Assembly (NCBI RefSeq): GCF_900102375.1
Contig: NZ_FNBO01000018.1
Span: forward strand, 1 to 49,867
Reading direction: 5' to 3'
Length of the DNA: 49,867 bases
Source of the DNA: Halorubrum xinjiangense
GTDB lineage: Archaea > Halobacteriota > Halobacteria > Halobacteriales > Haloferacaceae
The notes under the pieces: model-generated
The model's input: the letters and a program-made list of their open reading frames with translations, nothing else
What the model was told of the DNA's origin: nothing
Databases searched by the model: none
Position numbers and translations under genes: made by a program
Shown: positions 7,064 to 15,099 of the stretch, piece after piece
Layout of the letters: each line of letters starts with the position of its first letter
How positions within the stretch are numbered: position 1 is the stretch's first letter

Positions 7064-8396
7064 CCCCTGCGGGCCGCTCGGAGAGGTCGACGGCCGCGGC
7101 CGTCTCGATCCGGTCGCCGAGGATCCCGTCCGGGCGGCGGTGGATGATAAACACGAGCACCAGCCCGAGGAAGACGAACTGAAGCGGCGCGACGTTGTCG
7201 GTCGCGTACGCGAGGAACGCCACCGGGTCCAGCGAGACGAGCGCGTCGGCGAACGACGAGGGCGTCTCCGCGTCGATGAGCCCCCGCACCGTCGCGCCGA
7301 CGCGCCGCGGCCCCTCGAACAGCACCGCGGCGAAGACGATGCCGCCGAGGACGGAGCCGGTGTTCGACCCCGACCCGCCGATGATCACCGCGATGAACAC
7401 GTAGAAGGTTAAGAGCGGGCGGAACTGCGGGGTCGGCGAGACGTTCCCTTGGCTACCGAACCAGAGGATGCCGGCGAGCCCCATCAGCGCGCAGCCGATG
7501 ACGAACACCTTGATCTTCACGAGGTTCACGTCCTTGCCGAGCGAGTCGGCGACGAGCTCGTCCTCACGGATCGCCTTCATCGTCCGGCCGAACGGCGAGC
7601 GACCGAGGCGTTCCAAGATGAGGTAGAAGCCGACGAGGAAGGCCGCGAGGACCGCGATATACCCCCAACCGACGAGGATCGAGTGAGAGATACCGAGCCC
7701 GTCGTTCCCGAAGACGCCGAAGACGAGCTCGCCGAGCGGGGTCGGGTTCCCCGCCTGCCCGTCGACGAGGAACAGGCCGCGGACGGGGTTGTCCGGCATC
7801 CCCATCCCGCGACCGCCGCCCGTCCCGGCGCCGATCGTCTCGCGCAGGAAGTTGTCGAAGGCGCTCGACTGGAGCGACAGCCGGACGATCTCCGAGAGCC
7901 CGAGCGTCACGATGGCGAGGTAGTCGGCCTTGAGCCGCAGCGCCGGCAGGGCGGCGATCGCGCCGAGCAGCGCCGCCATCCCCATCCCGGCGAGGATACC
8001 GACCGGGAGCGGCAGGCCGAGTCCGGGCGGGCCGAACGCGGGGTCCGGCGGGCGGACGGCCATCCCCATCGTGTACACGCCGACGGCCATGAAGCCGGCG
8101 ACGCCGATGTTGAAGAGGCCGGTGTACCCCCACTGGAGGTTTAATGCGAGCGCGGTGAGCGCGTAGACGAGCCCGAGGAACGTCAGCGTCTCCAGCAGTC
8201 CGACGACGCTGTTGAGCCCGTCGGTGAACGTGAGCAGCGTCGCGACCGCGTAGATCGCGAGCAGCGTGCCGACGACGAGGCCGAGGTCGCTCTCTCGGGC
8301 GGCGTCGGCCAGCGCCCCCGTCGCGCTCTCGGGCGCCTCGGAGGCGCGTTCTGACGGGCCGGAGTCGGAGTCGCCGGGCGCGTCGGCGCCGCTCAT
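7047..8396 (-). CDS. livM: Branched-chain amino-acid ABC transporter permease LivM
   Basis: A 449-residue inner-membrane permease of the LivM family. Its hydrophobic helices include LGLVYALTALALNLQWGYTG (the LivM-typical NLxxGYTG), then FNIGVAGFMAVG. The family loop ALPALRLKADYLAIVTLGLS is followed later by the EAA-like segment GRTMKAIREDELVADSLGKD and IGGSGSNTGSVLGG. Acidic, Ser-rich N- and C-terminal tails fit the halophilic cytoplasm. A 4 bp overlap with livH upstream and 17 bp overlap with livG downstream indicate an operon. Confidence 0.9.
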   Translation of the reverse strand: MSGADAPGDSDSGPSERASEAPESATGALADAARESDLGLVVGTLLAIYAVATLLTFTDGLNSVVGLLETLTFLGLVYALTALALNLQWGYTGLFNIGVAGFMAVGVYTMGMAVRPPDPAFGPPGLGLPLPVGILAGMGMAALLGAIAALPALRLKADYLAIVTLGLSEIVRLSLQSSAFDNFLRETIGAGTGGGRGMGMPDNPVRGLFLVDGQAGNPTPLGELVFGVFGNDGLGISHSILVGWGYIAVLAAFLVGFYLILERLGRSPFGRTMKAIREDELVADSLGKDVNLVKIKVFVIGCALMGLAGILWFGSQGNVSPTPQFRPLLTFYVFIAVIIGGSGSNTGSVLGGIVFAAVLFEGPRRVGATVRGLIDAETPSSFADALVSLDPVAFLAYATDNVAPLQFVFLGLVLVFIIHRRPDGILGDRIETAAAVDLSERPAGGESDE

Positions 8397-9514
8397 GCGG
8401 TCGACACCCCGCCGAAGAGCCCCTCGGGGCGCAACAGCAGCATGAGGATCATCACGCCGAACGCCGCGGCCTGGTTGAAGTCGGACGGGATCCAGATCGT
8501 CGACGTGGTGAACACGACGCCGATGACGAGCCCGCCGGCGATGGCGCCGTAGACCGAGCCGATCCCGCCGAGGATCACGGCCGCGAAGATGAGAAGCAGG
8601 AGGAGCCAGCCGAAGTCGAACTGGATCGTCCCGCGGAGCAGGACATAGAGGTAGCCGGACGCGCCCGCGAGCCCGCCGCCGATGATCCAGGTGGCGGTGA
8701 CGACGCGCTCGGCCGGAATGCCGGTGATGAGCGCGAGGTCCTTGTTGTCGGCCATCGCCCGCATCGCGGTGCCGAGCTTCGTGTGCTGAAGCATGGCGTG
8801 CATCGCGAGCATGAGCCCGATCGCGGCCACGAGGATGGTGAGTTCGTGGGCGTTCACCGAGAGCCCGAGCGGGCCGAACGCGAGGTTCGACGCGTCGACG
8901 CTGGCGGTCACGCCGCGCCGGTCGGAGCCGTAGCCGAACTGGAGCAGGTAGCGGACGATGAGCGCCGCGCCGATGGAGGCGATGAGCAGCGCGATCCCGT
9001 CGCGGTCCCGCATCGGCTTGTAGAACGCGCGGTCGAGCGCCACCGCGAGCAGCGCGGTGACGACGAACGCCGCGAGCAGGCCGACGAGGATCGCCCCGGG
9101 CGTCGTGAGGATGTGCGCGCCGATGTCACCCGGCGAGGCGCTCCCGGCGTCGCGGACGGTCAGGAGCGCGCGGACCGGCACGTCGCCGAAGCCGGCCAGC
9201 AGGAAGGCGACCCCCCAGCCGGAGAACGCACCGACGCTGACGAGGTCGCCGTGCGAGAAGTTCGCAAACGAGAGGATGCTGTACGTCATCGAGAGCCCGA
9301 TGCCCGCGAGGCCGATCACGAGGCCGATCACGACGCCGTTCCAGAGGTTCGAGCCGAGCCGGTCGACCGAAAGCGAACCTCCGATCGGGCCGAGGTCGGC
9401 CCCCACGAGCTTCGCCGCGAGGTCAATCAAGAGCAGGCCGCCGAGGAGGACGACGAAGAGAAGCCCCGGCCGGGCCCGCGCCGAATCGACGATCGACGAG
9501 TCAGTTGTTCCCAT
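8393..9514 (-). CDS. livH: Branched-chain amino-acid ABC transporter permease LivH
   Basis: A 373-residue LivH-type permease. Family features are GLAGIGLSMTYSILSFANFS followed by HGDLVSVGAFSGW, a FYKPMRDRDGIALLIASIGA segment, and the EAA-like LGTAMRAMADNKDLALITGI followed later by FAAVILGGIGSVYGAIAGG. It has an additional N-terminal hydrophobic segment (about residues 16-35). This is the first gene of the livHMGF operon. AT-rich sequence (GAGTTATTTACC on the minus strand, about 9547-9558) about 40 bp upstream could be its promoter. Together with LivM it forms the membrane channel for the substrate. Confidence 0.9.
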   Translation of the reverse strand: MGTTDSSIVDSARARPGLLFVVLLGGLLLIDLAAKLVGADLGPIGGSLSVDRLGSNLWNGVVIGLVIGLAGIGLSMTYSILSFANFSHGDLVSVGAFSGWGVAFLLAGFGDVPVRALLTVRDAGSASPGDIGAHILTTPGAILVGLLAAFVVTALLAVALDRAFYKPMRDRDGIALLIASIGAALIVRYLLQFGYGSDRRGVTASVDASNLAFGPLGLSVNAHELTILVAAIGLMLAMHAMLQHTKLGTAMRAMADNKDLALITGIPAERVVTATWIIGGGLAGASGYLYVLLRGTIQFDFGWLLLLLIFAAVILGGIGSVYGAIAGGLVIGVVFTTSTIWIPSDFNQAAAFGVMILMLLLRPEGLFGGVSTA

Positions 9515-9677
9515 GTGTACGTCTCACTGACGCAGGGTGAGTTACCGAGAGGTAAATAACTCGCTGTTCGGACAAGACCTCGAAAACGCCGGACAGCCGT
9601 CAACCGCAGTCGGGTGGTAAGCGCCTCACTACGGGCTCAACTGACCCCCTCTCGCTGAGACGCCGATCCGCGGGGAC

Positions 9678-10616
9678 TCAGTCGCCGCCCGCGGCCCGCG
9701 CGTGGCGCCGCGCGTCCTCCGGCGACCGCCCCTCACGCACTAGCGCCTCGACGAACAGCTCGCCCGCCTTGTACGACGACCGGACCATGGCGCCCGACGC
9801 GCAGTAGAGGAAGTCGAACTCCTCCTCCGCGACCCGCCGCCACGTCTCGAAGACGTCCGGGTGGACGTACTCGAAGACGTCGAGGTGCGAGCGCGACGGC
9901 TGGAGGTACTGACCGAAGGTGACCACGTCGACGCCGACCTCGCGCAGGTCGCCGAGCGTCCGGTACACCTCGTGGTCGTACTCGCCGACGCCGAGCATGA
10001 GGCTCGTCTTGGTGTGGATGTCGGACTCCCGGTCGATCCGGTCGAGGACCGCCAGCGACTGCTCGTAGTTCGCGCGGCGGTCCCGGACCGGCCACTGGAG
10101 CCGCTCGACCGTCTCGACGTTGTGGGCGATCACGTCCGGCCCCGCGTCGATGATGCGGTCGATCGCCGCCGGGTCGCCCTGGAAGTCCGGGATGAGCGTC
10201 TCGACGAGTATCTCCGGGTCGCGGCGCTTGATCGCCCGGATCGTTTCGGCGAAGTGCGCCGACCCCCCGTCCGCGAGGTCGTCGCGGTCGACGGAGGTGA
10301 GGACGACGTAGTCGAGCCCGATCTCCGCGACCGCGTCCGCGACGTTTGCCGGCTCCTCGGGGTCGAGCGCCTCCATCCCGCCCGTCTCGACGTCACAGAA
10401 GTTACACCCGCGCGAGCAGCGGTCGCCCATCAGCATGAACGTCGCCGTCCCTGGCCCGTCGTCCCCCGACCAGCACTCGCCCATATTCGGGCAGTTCGCC
10501 TCCTCGCAGACCGTGTGGAGGTCGCGGTCGCGGAGGGTGGATTTGATCTCGGTGAACCGACTCCCGGACGGTGGGCGCGACTTCAGCCAGTCCGGCTTCC
10601 GGCGGCCGCGTTGCAT
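9678..10616 (-). CDS. lipA: Lipoyl synthase
   Basis: A 312-residue radical-SAM enzyme that inserts two sulfur atoms into protein-bound octanoyl groups to make lipoyl cofactor. The auxiliary cluster cysteines are visible in CEEANCPNMGEC (Cys37, 42, 48) and the radical-SAM triad in CSRGCNFC (Cys67, 71, 74). VLTSVDRDDLADGGSAHFAE and TKTSLMLGVGE match the family, and the C-terminal RSSY serine that ligates the auxiliary cluster is present. Length is normal. It stands alone here; 2-oxoacid dehydrogenase or glycine cleavage genes are not in the window. Confidence 0.93.
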   Translation of the reverse strand: MQRGRRKPDWLKSRPPSGSRFTEIKSTLRDRDLHTVCEEANCPNMGECWSGDDGPGTATFMLMGDRCSRGCNFCDVETGGMEALDPEEPANVADAVAEIGLDYVVLTSVDRDDLADGGSAHFAETIRAIKRRDPEILVETLIPDFQGDPAAIDRIIDAGPDVIAHNVETVERLQWPVRDRRANYEQSLAVLDRIDRESDIHTKTSLMLGVGEYDHEVYRTLGDLREVGVDVVTFGQYLQPSRSHLDVFEYVHPDVFETWRRVAEEEFDFLYCASGAMVRSSYKAGELFVEALVREGRSPEDARRHARAAGGD

Positions 10617-10694
10617 GGTCGACCCTTGGCGCCCGAGCGCAAAAGCGTGCGGGTCGGCGGGGCACGCGCCGCGGACTCGGCCCGTCTCACCGAC

Positions 10695-11696
10695 CTACGC
10701 CTCGGGGACGAAGACGTTCATCGACGGCGTCTGGATCCCCTGGAACTTGTTCTTCCAGTTGTACGCGATGTTCAGCACGCGCCGCCGGTTTCCGGGCGCC
10801 CCCGTCACCACGCTCACCGAGGTGCCGTTCTCCGGGATCTCGACGCGCGTGTCCGCCCACTCGAAGCCCGCGAGCAGCTCCGAGGGGTTCTCGACCGACA
10901 CCGTCCCGCTGTTCTTGTTCACCTCGTACAGCCGGTAGGAGTCGGTCTCGAGCTGCCGCTTGATCTCGTCGAGGTCGGCGTCGAAGTGCTCCCGCAGCGC
11001 GTCGGCGGTGTGGTAGCCGCAGACGATCAGGTGCGCGAACGTCTCGACGTTGCGCGGGTTCTGCTCGGCGGCCCGCAGGTGATCGAAGTACGCCAGCTTC
11101 TCCTCGCGGTCGAGCGCGAGGATCTCGTTGATTATGCGCGCCGCCTCCCGCTGCGTCTCCGTCGAGTCCGGATCCGAGAGGACCTCGTCCGCCCGCGACC
11201 CCGTGTTCTGCCCCCGCGACACGTCGACGACGTTCTTGAGGTGTTTCGCGCGGTCGTACACCGCCGACTTGTACGACCAGTCGCGGACGTCGTCCGGGTA
11301 GTCGTCGAACTGCCGGAGGAGCGCCTCGCGGTCCCCGGGGAAGCCGATCTCCTCGCGGAAGTCGCTCCACGCGGTGGCGTCCTCGAACAGTTCGAACTGC
11401 GTCAGGGTGTCCTGCCCGAGGTTCGCCCGCGTGCCGCCGCTGGCGACGAACTTGGCTTCGAGGAACGTCTGCCCGCCGTCCGACTCGACGATGAGGTCGC
11501 CGAGCGAGTCGTAGGAGTTGCCGGCGTGTCGCACCGCGGTCCGGTCCGGGAAGTCGGCCCGGATGCGCTCGGCCAAGACCTCAGCGAGGTCGGGTTCCCC
11601 CTGCTCTTCGAGGTCGGGGTCCGGTGCCGTGCCGTTCGCGAGCTGCGCCGTCAGCTTCTCGGTGGCCTCGACCCAGCCGCGCTCGTGTTTGCCCAT
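10695..11696 (-). CDS. Putative PD-(D/E)XK endonuclease, type II restriction-like, no methylase nearby
   Basis: A 333-residue protein starting MGKHERGWVEATEKLTAQLA. The segment DLIVESDGGQTFLEAKFV has the spacing of a PD-(D/E)XK active site: an acidic residue, a beta-strand, then E-x-K. The C-terminal part (RVLNIAYNWKNKFQGIQTPS) resembles ends of some small restriction enzymes. The assignment is by motif, not by family recognition. The start at 11696 is chosen over an upstream in-frame ATG because a TTTTTTATC box sits about 30 bp before it. No DNA methyltransferase or other restriction gene is adjacent. The gene borders a lower-GC islet (11800-13110). Confidence 0.5.
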   Translation of the reverse strand: MGKHERGWVEATEKLTAQLANGTAPDPDLEEQGEPDLAEVLAERIRADFPDRTAVRHAGNSYDSLGDLIVESDGGQTFLEAKFVASGGTRANLGQDTLTQFELFEDATAWSDFREEIGFPGDREALLRQFDDYPDDVRDWSYKSAVYDRAKHLKNVVDVSRGQNTGSRADEVLSDPDSTETQREAARIINEILALDREEKLAYFDHLRAAEQNPRNVETFAHLIVCGYHTADALREHFDADLDEIKRQLETDSYRLYEVNKNSGTVSVENPSELLAGFEWADTRVEIPENGTSVSVVTGAPGNRRRVLNIAYNWKNKFQGIQTPSMNVFVPEA

Positions 11697-11879
11697 GTGG
11701 TGTGTCGGTCGGGCGGTGGGGGATAAAAAAGCGCCTACCGCGAGGGGACACCCGCCTTCGCGGGGAGACCCGACGACCGAGGGCATTTACGCGTGAACAC
11801 AGTCTAAGCAGAAATAATTCAGTGTACCACAGATATAAATCGTTAGACCCAGTAGGCTGCTGTACGGAGACTCTCACGC

Positions 11880-12455
11880 ATGGACCCCACAGACATCCCC
11901 GACGATGCATACGACGGTGAGGAGTCCCCACCTAATCTCGACGATCTGGAATCCCTTGACACACTGCTCAGGGACGGACCAATCCGAGAACGACTTCTCG
12001 ACGTTGTCGTCGGAGTTCGCACGCCGACGAAGGTCTCGACGATCGCCAAGCGTGCCGATTGCGGCACTGAAACGGCACGGGACTACTTAGCGTGGTTCGA
12101 CGAGATGGGGATGGTTCACCGGCACAACGGTCGCCCGGTCCGCTATGAGCGCAACGACGCGTACTTCCAGTGGCGGCGCATCGACCAGATCCGAGAGGAA
12201 TACTCTGAGCAAGAAATCGTTGACGCACTCGACGATACGCTCAACCAGATCGAGGACTACAGAGCGCAGTTCGATGCAACGCACCCGGACGAGGTGTCCC
12301 TCGTCGACGCGACTCAGGAGCAGAATCTGTCCACCGAAGTAGCCTGGGAAGCGCTCTCTGAGTGGGAGACACTCGAACAACGAGCCACACTCCTCGACGC
12401 AGCACGCCGAAACAATCCAGTCGCTGGTAGCAAGCCCGGTTCAGTCGATGCCTGA
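11880..12455 (+). CDS. Winged-helix regulator, haloarchaeal DUF7342-like
   Basis: A 191-residue protein with a helix-turn-helix in residues about 35-80 (TPTKVSTIAKRADCGTETAR, then DYLAWFDEMGMV) and a helical acidic C-terminal half (YSEQEIVDALDDTLNQIEDY). This resembles the short wHTH proteins often annotated DUF7342 in haloarchaea. These commonly precede a small unknown gene, as here, where the next gene overlaps by 8 bp. TATAAAT at 11834-11840 is a candidate TATA box. Base composition is lower in GC than the flanks, which suggests transfer. An antitoxin-like role is possible but unproven. Confidence 0.6.
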   Translation: MDPTDIPDDAYDGEESPPNLDDLESLDTLLRDGPIRERLLDVVVGVRTPTKVSTIAKRADCGTETARDYLAWFDEMGMVHRHNGRPVRYERNDAYFQWRRIDQIREEYSEQEIVDALDDTLNQIEDYRAQFDATHPDEVSLVDATQEQNLSTEVAWEALSEWETLEQRATLLDAARRNNPVAGSKPGSVDA

Positions 12456-12885
12456 GGATACGGCTGACCCACCCAGTCGCGGTCCCATCGATACAGAAAT
12501 TCTCGACCGGATTGCTACACGCCTCGCTCGTAGCGATCGGTTCGACGACATCCAGACACGACCAGAATACGCGCCGAACGCAGTCGTCGCTGACTACGAT
12601 CTTGGATACTTTCCAGGCGGCGTCACCCGTGCGTATCTACGAATCCGTTGGTTCGAGACCGACGACTTCAGCATCCATTATTCGGAGCAATACCAGACCG
12701 GCAACGAGTGGGAGTGCCGATGGGACTGCCACCCGAATGACCACAACACCCGCGAGCACTTCCACTCGCCCCCAGATGCGTCGACTCCCGGAGAGGATGC
12801 CGACTATGCTGACGACTGGCGGAACGTACTCACAACTGTCCTAACCGATCTCGATGACAGGATCAATGCCTTCTGGAACGAGTGA
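12448..12885 (+). CDS. Hypothetical protein paired with the winged-helix gene
   Basis: A 145-residue acidic protein. The region YLRIRWFETDDFSIHYSEQY is followed by EWECRWDCHPNDHNTREHFH and SPPDAS. This strand-rich domain with a His/Asp-rich loop recalls DUF6516-type proteins proposed as toxins of toxin-antitoxin pairs, but I cannot establish homology by eye. The start overlaps the preceding gene by 8 bp, so the two are translationally coupled. I treat the pair as a possible toxin-antitoxin or regulatory module of the tRNA-Thr-linked islet. Confidence 0.55.
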   Translation: MPEDTADPPSRGPIDTEILDRIATRLARSDRFDDIQTRPEYAPNAVVADYDLGYFPGGVTRAYLRIRWFETDDFSIHYSEQYQTGNEWECRWDCHPNDHNTREHFHSPPDASTPGEDADYADDWRNVLTTVLTDLDDRINAFWNE

Positions 12886-12907
12886 CGATCTGAGGGGGTG
12901 AACTCAC

Positions 12908-13087
12908 TCAGTCGTCGTCAGCGGTGTACGCCCCGCCTCGACGCTTGACACGTGAACGACGAGCCGCTCGTCGTCCTGCCGGAGGCTCACGGAGAGCCGG
13001 AACTCCCCGACGCGTATCTTCTTGTACGGGCTGTTCCGGAGCTGTTCGCCGTAGTCCGGGGGGTCGCGCCACGGCGAGGAGACGAGT
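12908..13087 (-). pseudogene. RelE-like toxin fragment with a frameshift
   Basis: Reading the minus strand from about 13087 gives SSPWRDPPDYGEQLRNSPYK, then KIRVGEFRLSVSLRQDDERL and VVHV. This is the C-terminal half of a RelE/ParE-type toxin (L-x-N-S-P-Y-x-K-x-R-V-G-x-F-R). The expected end, VKRRGGAYTADDD, is in another frame. Removing one GT from GTGT restores LVVHVKRRGGAYTADDD to a stop at 12908. The N-terminal half and any start codon are missing. So it is both truncated and frameshifted, a decayed gene beside the 3' end of tRNA-Thr. Confidence 0.6.
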
Positions 13088-13140
13088 CTCGGTGAAATGA
13101 GTTGAACGCCGGGAGGCGCAAGGAAAGCGAACGCAGAGAA

Positions 13141-13212
13141 AGCCTAGGCCGAGATTTGAACTCGGGGTCTCGTCCTTACCAAGGACGCGCTTTACCGCTA
13201 AGCTACCCAGGC
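13141..13212 (-). tRNA. tRNA-Thr (anticodon GGT)
   Basis: 72 nt. Acceptor GCCTGGG pairs with CCTAGGC (one G-T pair), with discriminator T. The anticodon arm is CGTCCTTGGTAAGGACG with GGT, and the T arm is CCGAGTTCAAATCTCGG. CCA is not encoded. The islet at 11800-13110 lies on the side of its 3' end, a usual integration position. Confidence 0.93.
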
Positions 13213-13322
13213 GCGATTCATCGTTGCGCGGAATCGACTTTAGGGGTTTCGATTCGGCGGCGCGGCGTCGGGGGATCGCAGAGCCGCCCCGGTCCATCCC
13301 GCCCGGGTCCGTCCCGCGCCGC

Positions 13323-13988
13323 TCACCGATCCGTCGCGCTGACGGCCCGATCGGAGATGTCGGCGATGCGGTCGGCGGTCGTCTCCGGCAGCGCGCGGCC
13401 CGCGGGCGGGAACTCGCCGTCGCAGTCCGCGGCGAGGTCGCGGGCGTATTCGAGCAACTCCTCCGGCGGATCGCCGCCGACGGCGGTGGTGCCGGCGACG
13501 ACCGCGAGTTCGAGCGCGTCCACCTCCAGATTGCGGTCGAGTCCGGCCGCCGTCTCGGCGTCCGTTCCCTCGCGGTCACGCAGCGTCTGGTCGCGGCCGA
13601 ACGCGCGCACAACGTCGACCGCGGGACGGGCAGCGTCGGTACACGCCAAAAGCGAGAAGCCGCGGGAGACGAGCACGTCGGCGGCGAGGATGTCCATGTC
13701 GGCGTCGATGTCGGCCGCGGCGGTCGGCGCGGTCACCCACGGCTCGTCGCGGGCGACCGTGCGGGTGAGTCGCAGCCCCTCGTAGATGAGCTGCACGCCC
13801 GCGGCGCGGTCGGCCACGTCGCCGAGGTCGACGTCGGGGTCCAGCGCGCGAGCGGTGACCAGCGCCAGCACGCCGGGGGTCACCGCCGCGTCGCCGATCC
13901 GGTCGTCGAGGGCCTCGCGGAGCTGTTCGGGTTCGACGTCCGCGAGCGCCTCGCGCGCGGCGTCACGCGCTCGCGCGGCATCGTCCAT
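13323..13988 (-). CDS. Haloarchaeal conserved protein, DUF7114-like
   Basis: A 221-residue, mostly helical acidic protein. The segment VLALVTARALDPDVDLGDVA, then DRAAGVQLIYEGLRLTR and DIDADMDILAADVLVSRGFS, recalls the helical packing and Asp-rich helices of polyprenyl-synthase-fold proteins. Canonical DDxxD motifs are absent. I know the type only as a haloarchaeal family of unknown function (DUF7114, from memory). It is divergent from the enoyl-CoA hydratase gene, with 59 bp between starts, so the promoters must be close together. Confidence 0.6.
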   Translation of the reverse strand: MDDAARARDAAREALADVEPEQLREALDDRIGDAAVTPGVLALVTARALDPDVDLGDVADRAAGVQLIYEGLRLTRTVARDEPWVTAPTAAADIDADMDILAADVLVSRGFSLLACTDAARPAVDVVRAFGRDQTLRDREGTDAETAAGLDRNLEVDALELAVVAGTTAVGGDPPEELLEYARDLAADCDGEFPPAGRALPETTADRIADISDRAVSATDR

Positions 13989-14047
13989 TGTCGTTCGGTA
14001 GACGAGCGAAGGGCAAAGACCTTTGGAAACGAACGGAATCCCGTACC

Positions 14048-14755
14048 GTGATCCGAACGCGAACCGACGGCGACGTGCGCGTCGTCACGCTCGACCGCCC
14101 CGAGGCGCGAAACGCGCTCCGCCCCGCGGACCTGCCCGCCCTGCGCGAGGCGTTCGAAGCGGCGGAGAGCGAACCGCACCCGCCGGTGACGCTCCTGCGC
14201 GGCGCGGGCGACGCCTTCTGTGCCGGCGCCGACCTCGACGCGGTCGCCGCGCTCGACGACCCGGAATCGTTCGCCCGGCGCGGGCAACGCGTCGCCGCCG
14301 CCATCGAGGCGTCGCCGTCGGTCGTCGTCTGCGGGATCGACGGAGCGGCCCGGGGCGGGGGCGTGGAGCTGGCGCTGGCGGCGGACGTTAGGGTCGCGAC
14401 CCCGCGGGCGACGCTCGGCGAGCCCGGCGTCTCCCTCGGGCTGTTCGGCGCCTGGGGCGGAACCGTCAGGCTCCCGCGGGTCATGGGCGAGGGCGACGCG
14501 CTCGACTTCGCGCTCTCGGGCCGGGTCCTCGGCGCGGAGGCGGCGCTGCGGACCGGACTCGTCTCGCGCGTCGTCGACGATCCGCGCTCGGTCGCCGACG
14601 AGATCGCGGCGGGCGAGGCCGACGCGCTGGCGGTGATCAAACGCCGAATCCGGGATCGACGGGACGACGAGACACAGGAGGACGCGGAGGCCGCGGCGTT
14701 CGCCGACCTTCACGACGCGCACGCCGGTGAGATCGCGCGACGGAGAGGGGAGTGA
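14048..14755 (+). CDS. Enoyl-CoA hydratase/isomerase family protein
   Basis: A 235-residue crotonase-fold protein. The oxyanion-hole segments are RGAGDAFCAGADLDAV and IDGAARGGGVELALAADV. ATLGEPGVSLGLFGAWGGT contains the usual acidic residue of the hydratase active site. The GTG at 14048 is chosen because the sequence before it (from an ATG at 13988) lies in the divergent promoter region and has no family similarity. The protein is a little shorter than typical (about 260), missing part of the C-terminal helix. The exact substrate cannot be told; fatty-acid or branched-chain oxidation, or a short side pathway, are possible. Confidence 0.85.
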   Translation: MIRTRTDGDVRVVTLDRPEARNALRPADLPALREAFEAAESEPHPPVTLLRGAGDAFCAGADLDAVAALDDPESFARRGQRVAAAIEASPSVVVCGIDGAARGGGVELALAADVRVATPRATLGEPGVSLGLFGAWGGTVRLPRVMGEGDALDFALSGRVLGAEAALRTGLVSRVVDDPRSVADEIAAGEADALAVIKRRIRDRRDDETQEDAEAAAFADLHDAHAGEIARRRGE

Positions 14756-14831
14756 GGCGTCGCGTCGACGGCGACCGTTCCGATGTGACAAGCTTAAGTG
14801 AGTCTCCGACCAACTGCCGGATGCGAAGCAC

Positions 14832-14902
14832 GCACCGGTAGTGTAGTGGTATCACGCAACCTTGCCATGGTTGCAACCCGAGTTCAAATCTCGGCCGGTG
14901 CA
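14832..14902 (+). tRNA. tRNA-Gly (anticodon GCC)
   Basis: 71 nt. Acceptor GCACCGG pairs with CCGGTGC, discriminator A. Anticodon arm around CTTGCCATG, T arm CCGAGTTCAAATCTCGG. CCA is not encoded. A 23 nt duplicate of its 3' end occurs 130 bp downstream. Confidence 0.93.
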
Positions 14903-15070
14903 TTTTCCGAGCGAAGCGAGGAAAATCGCCGAGAGAGATTTGAACGCTATCAGTCGCGCGCAGCGAACGGGCGAGCGAAGCGAGTCCGTGAGCGAGCACG
15001 TCTGATTCTGAGTTCAAATCTCGGCCGGTGCATTTCTCGAACACAGTGAGAGAAATCGCCGAGAGAGAGT
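14880..15070 (+). repeat. Tandem 130-bp duplication of the tRNA-Gly 3' end and its flank
   Basis: The last 23 nt of tRNA-Gly (14880-14902) recur exactly at 15010-15032. Both are followed by a hairpin and then TCGCCGAGAGAGA. The hairpins are TTTTCC...GGAAAA (14903-14925) and TTTCTC...GAGAAA (15033-15055). Their arms differ in both strands but still pair. This looks like att-type flanking of a vanished element or a diverged local duplication. The 3' copy lacks the rest of a tRNA. Confidence 0.75.
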
Positions 15071-15099
15071 TGTATGTGGCCCGTGAGCGCCATATCTAG

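Noticed and set aside
15010-15032. Second tRNA-Gly gene
   Set aside because: Only the 3' 23 nt are present. The preceding bases do not form D or anticodon arms.
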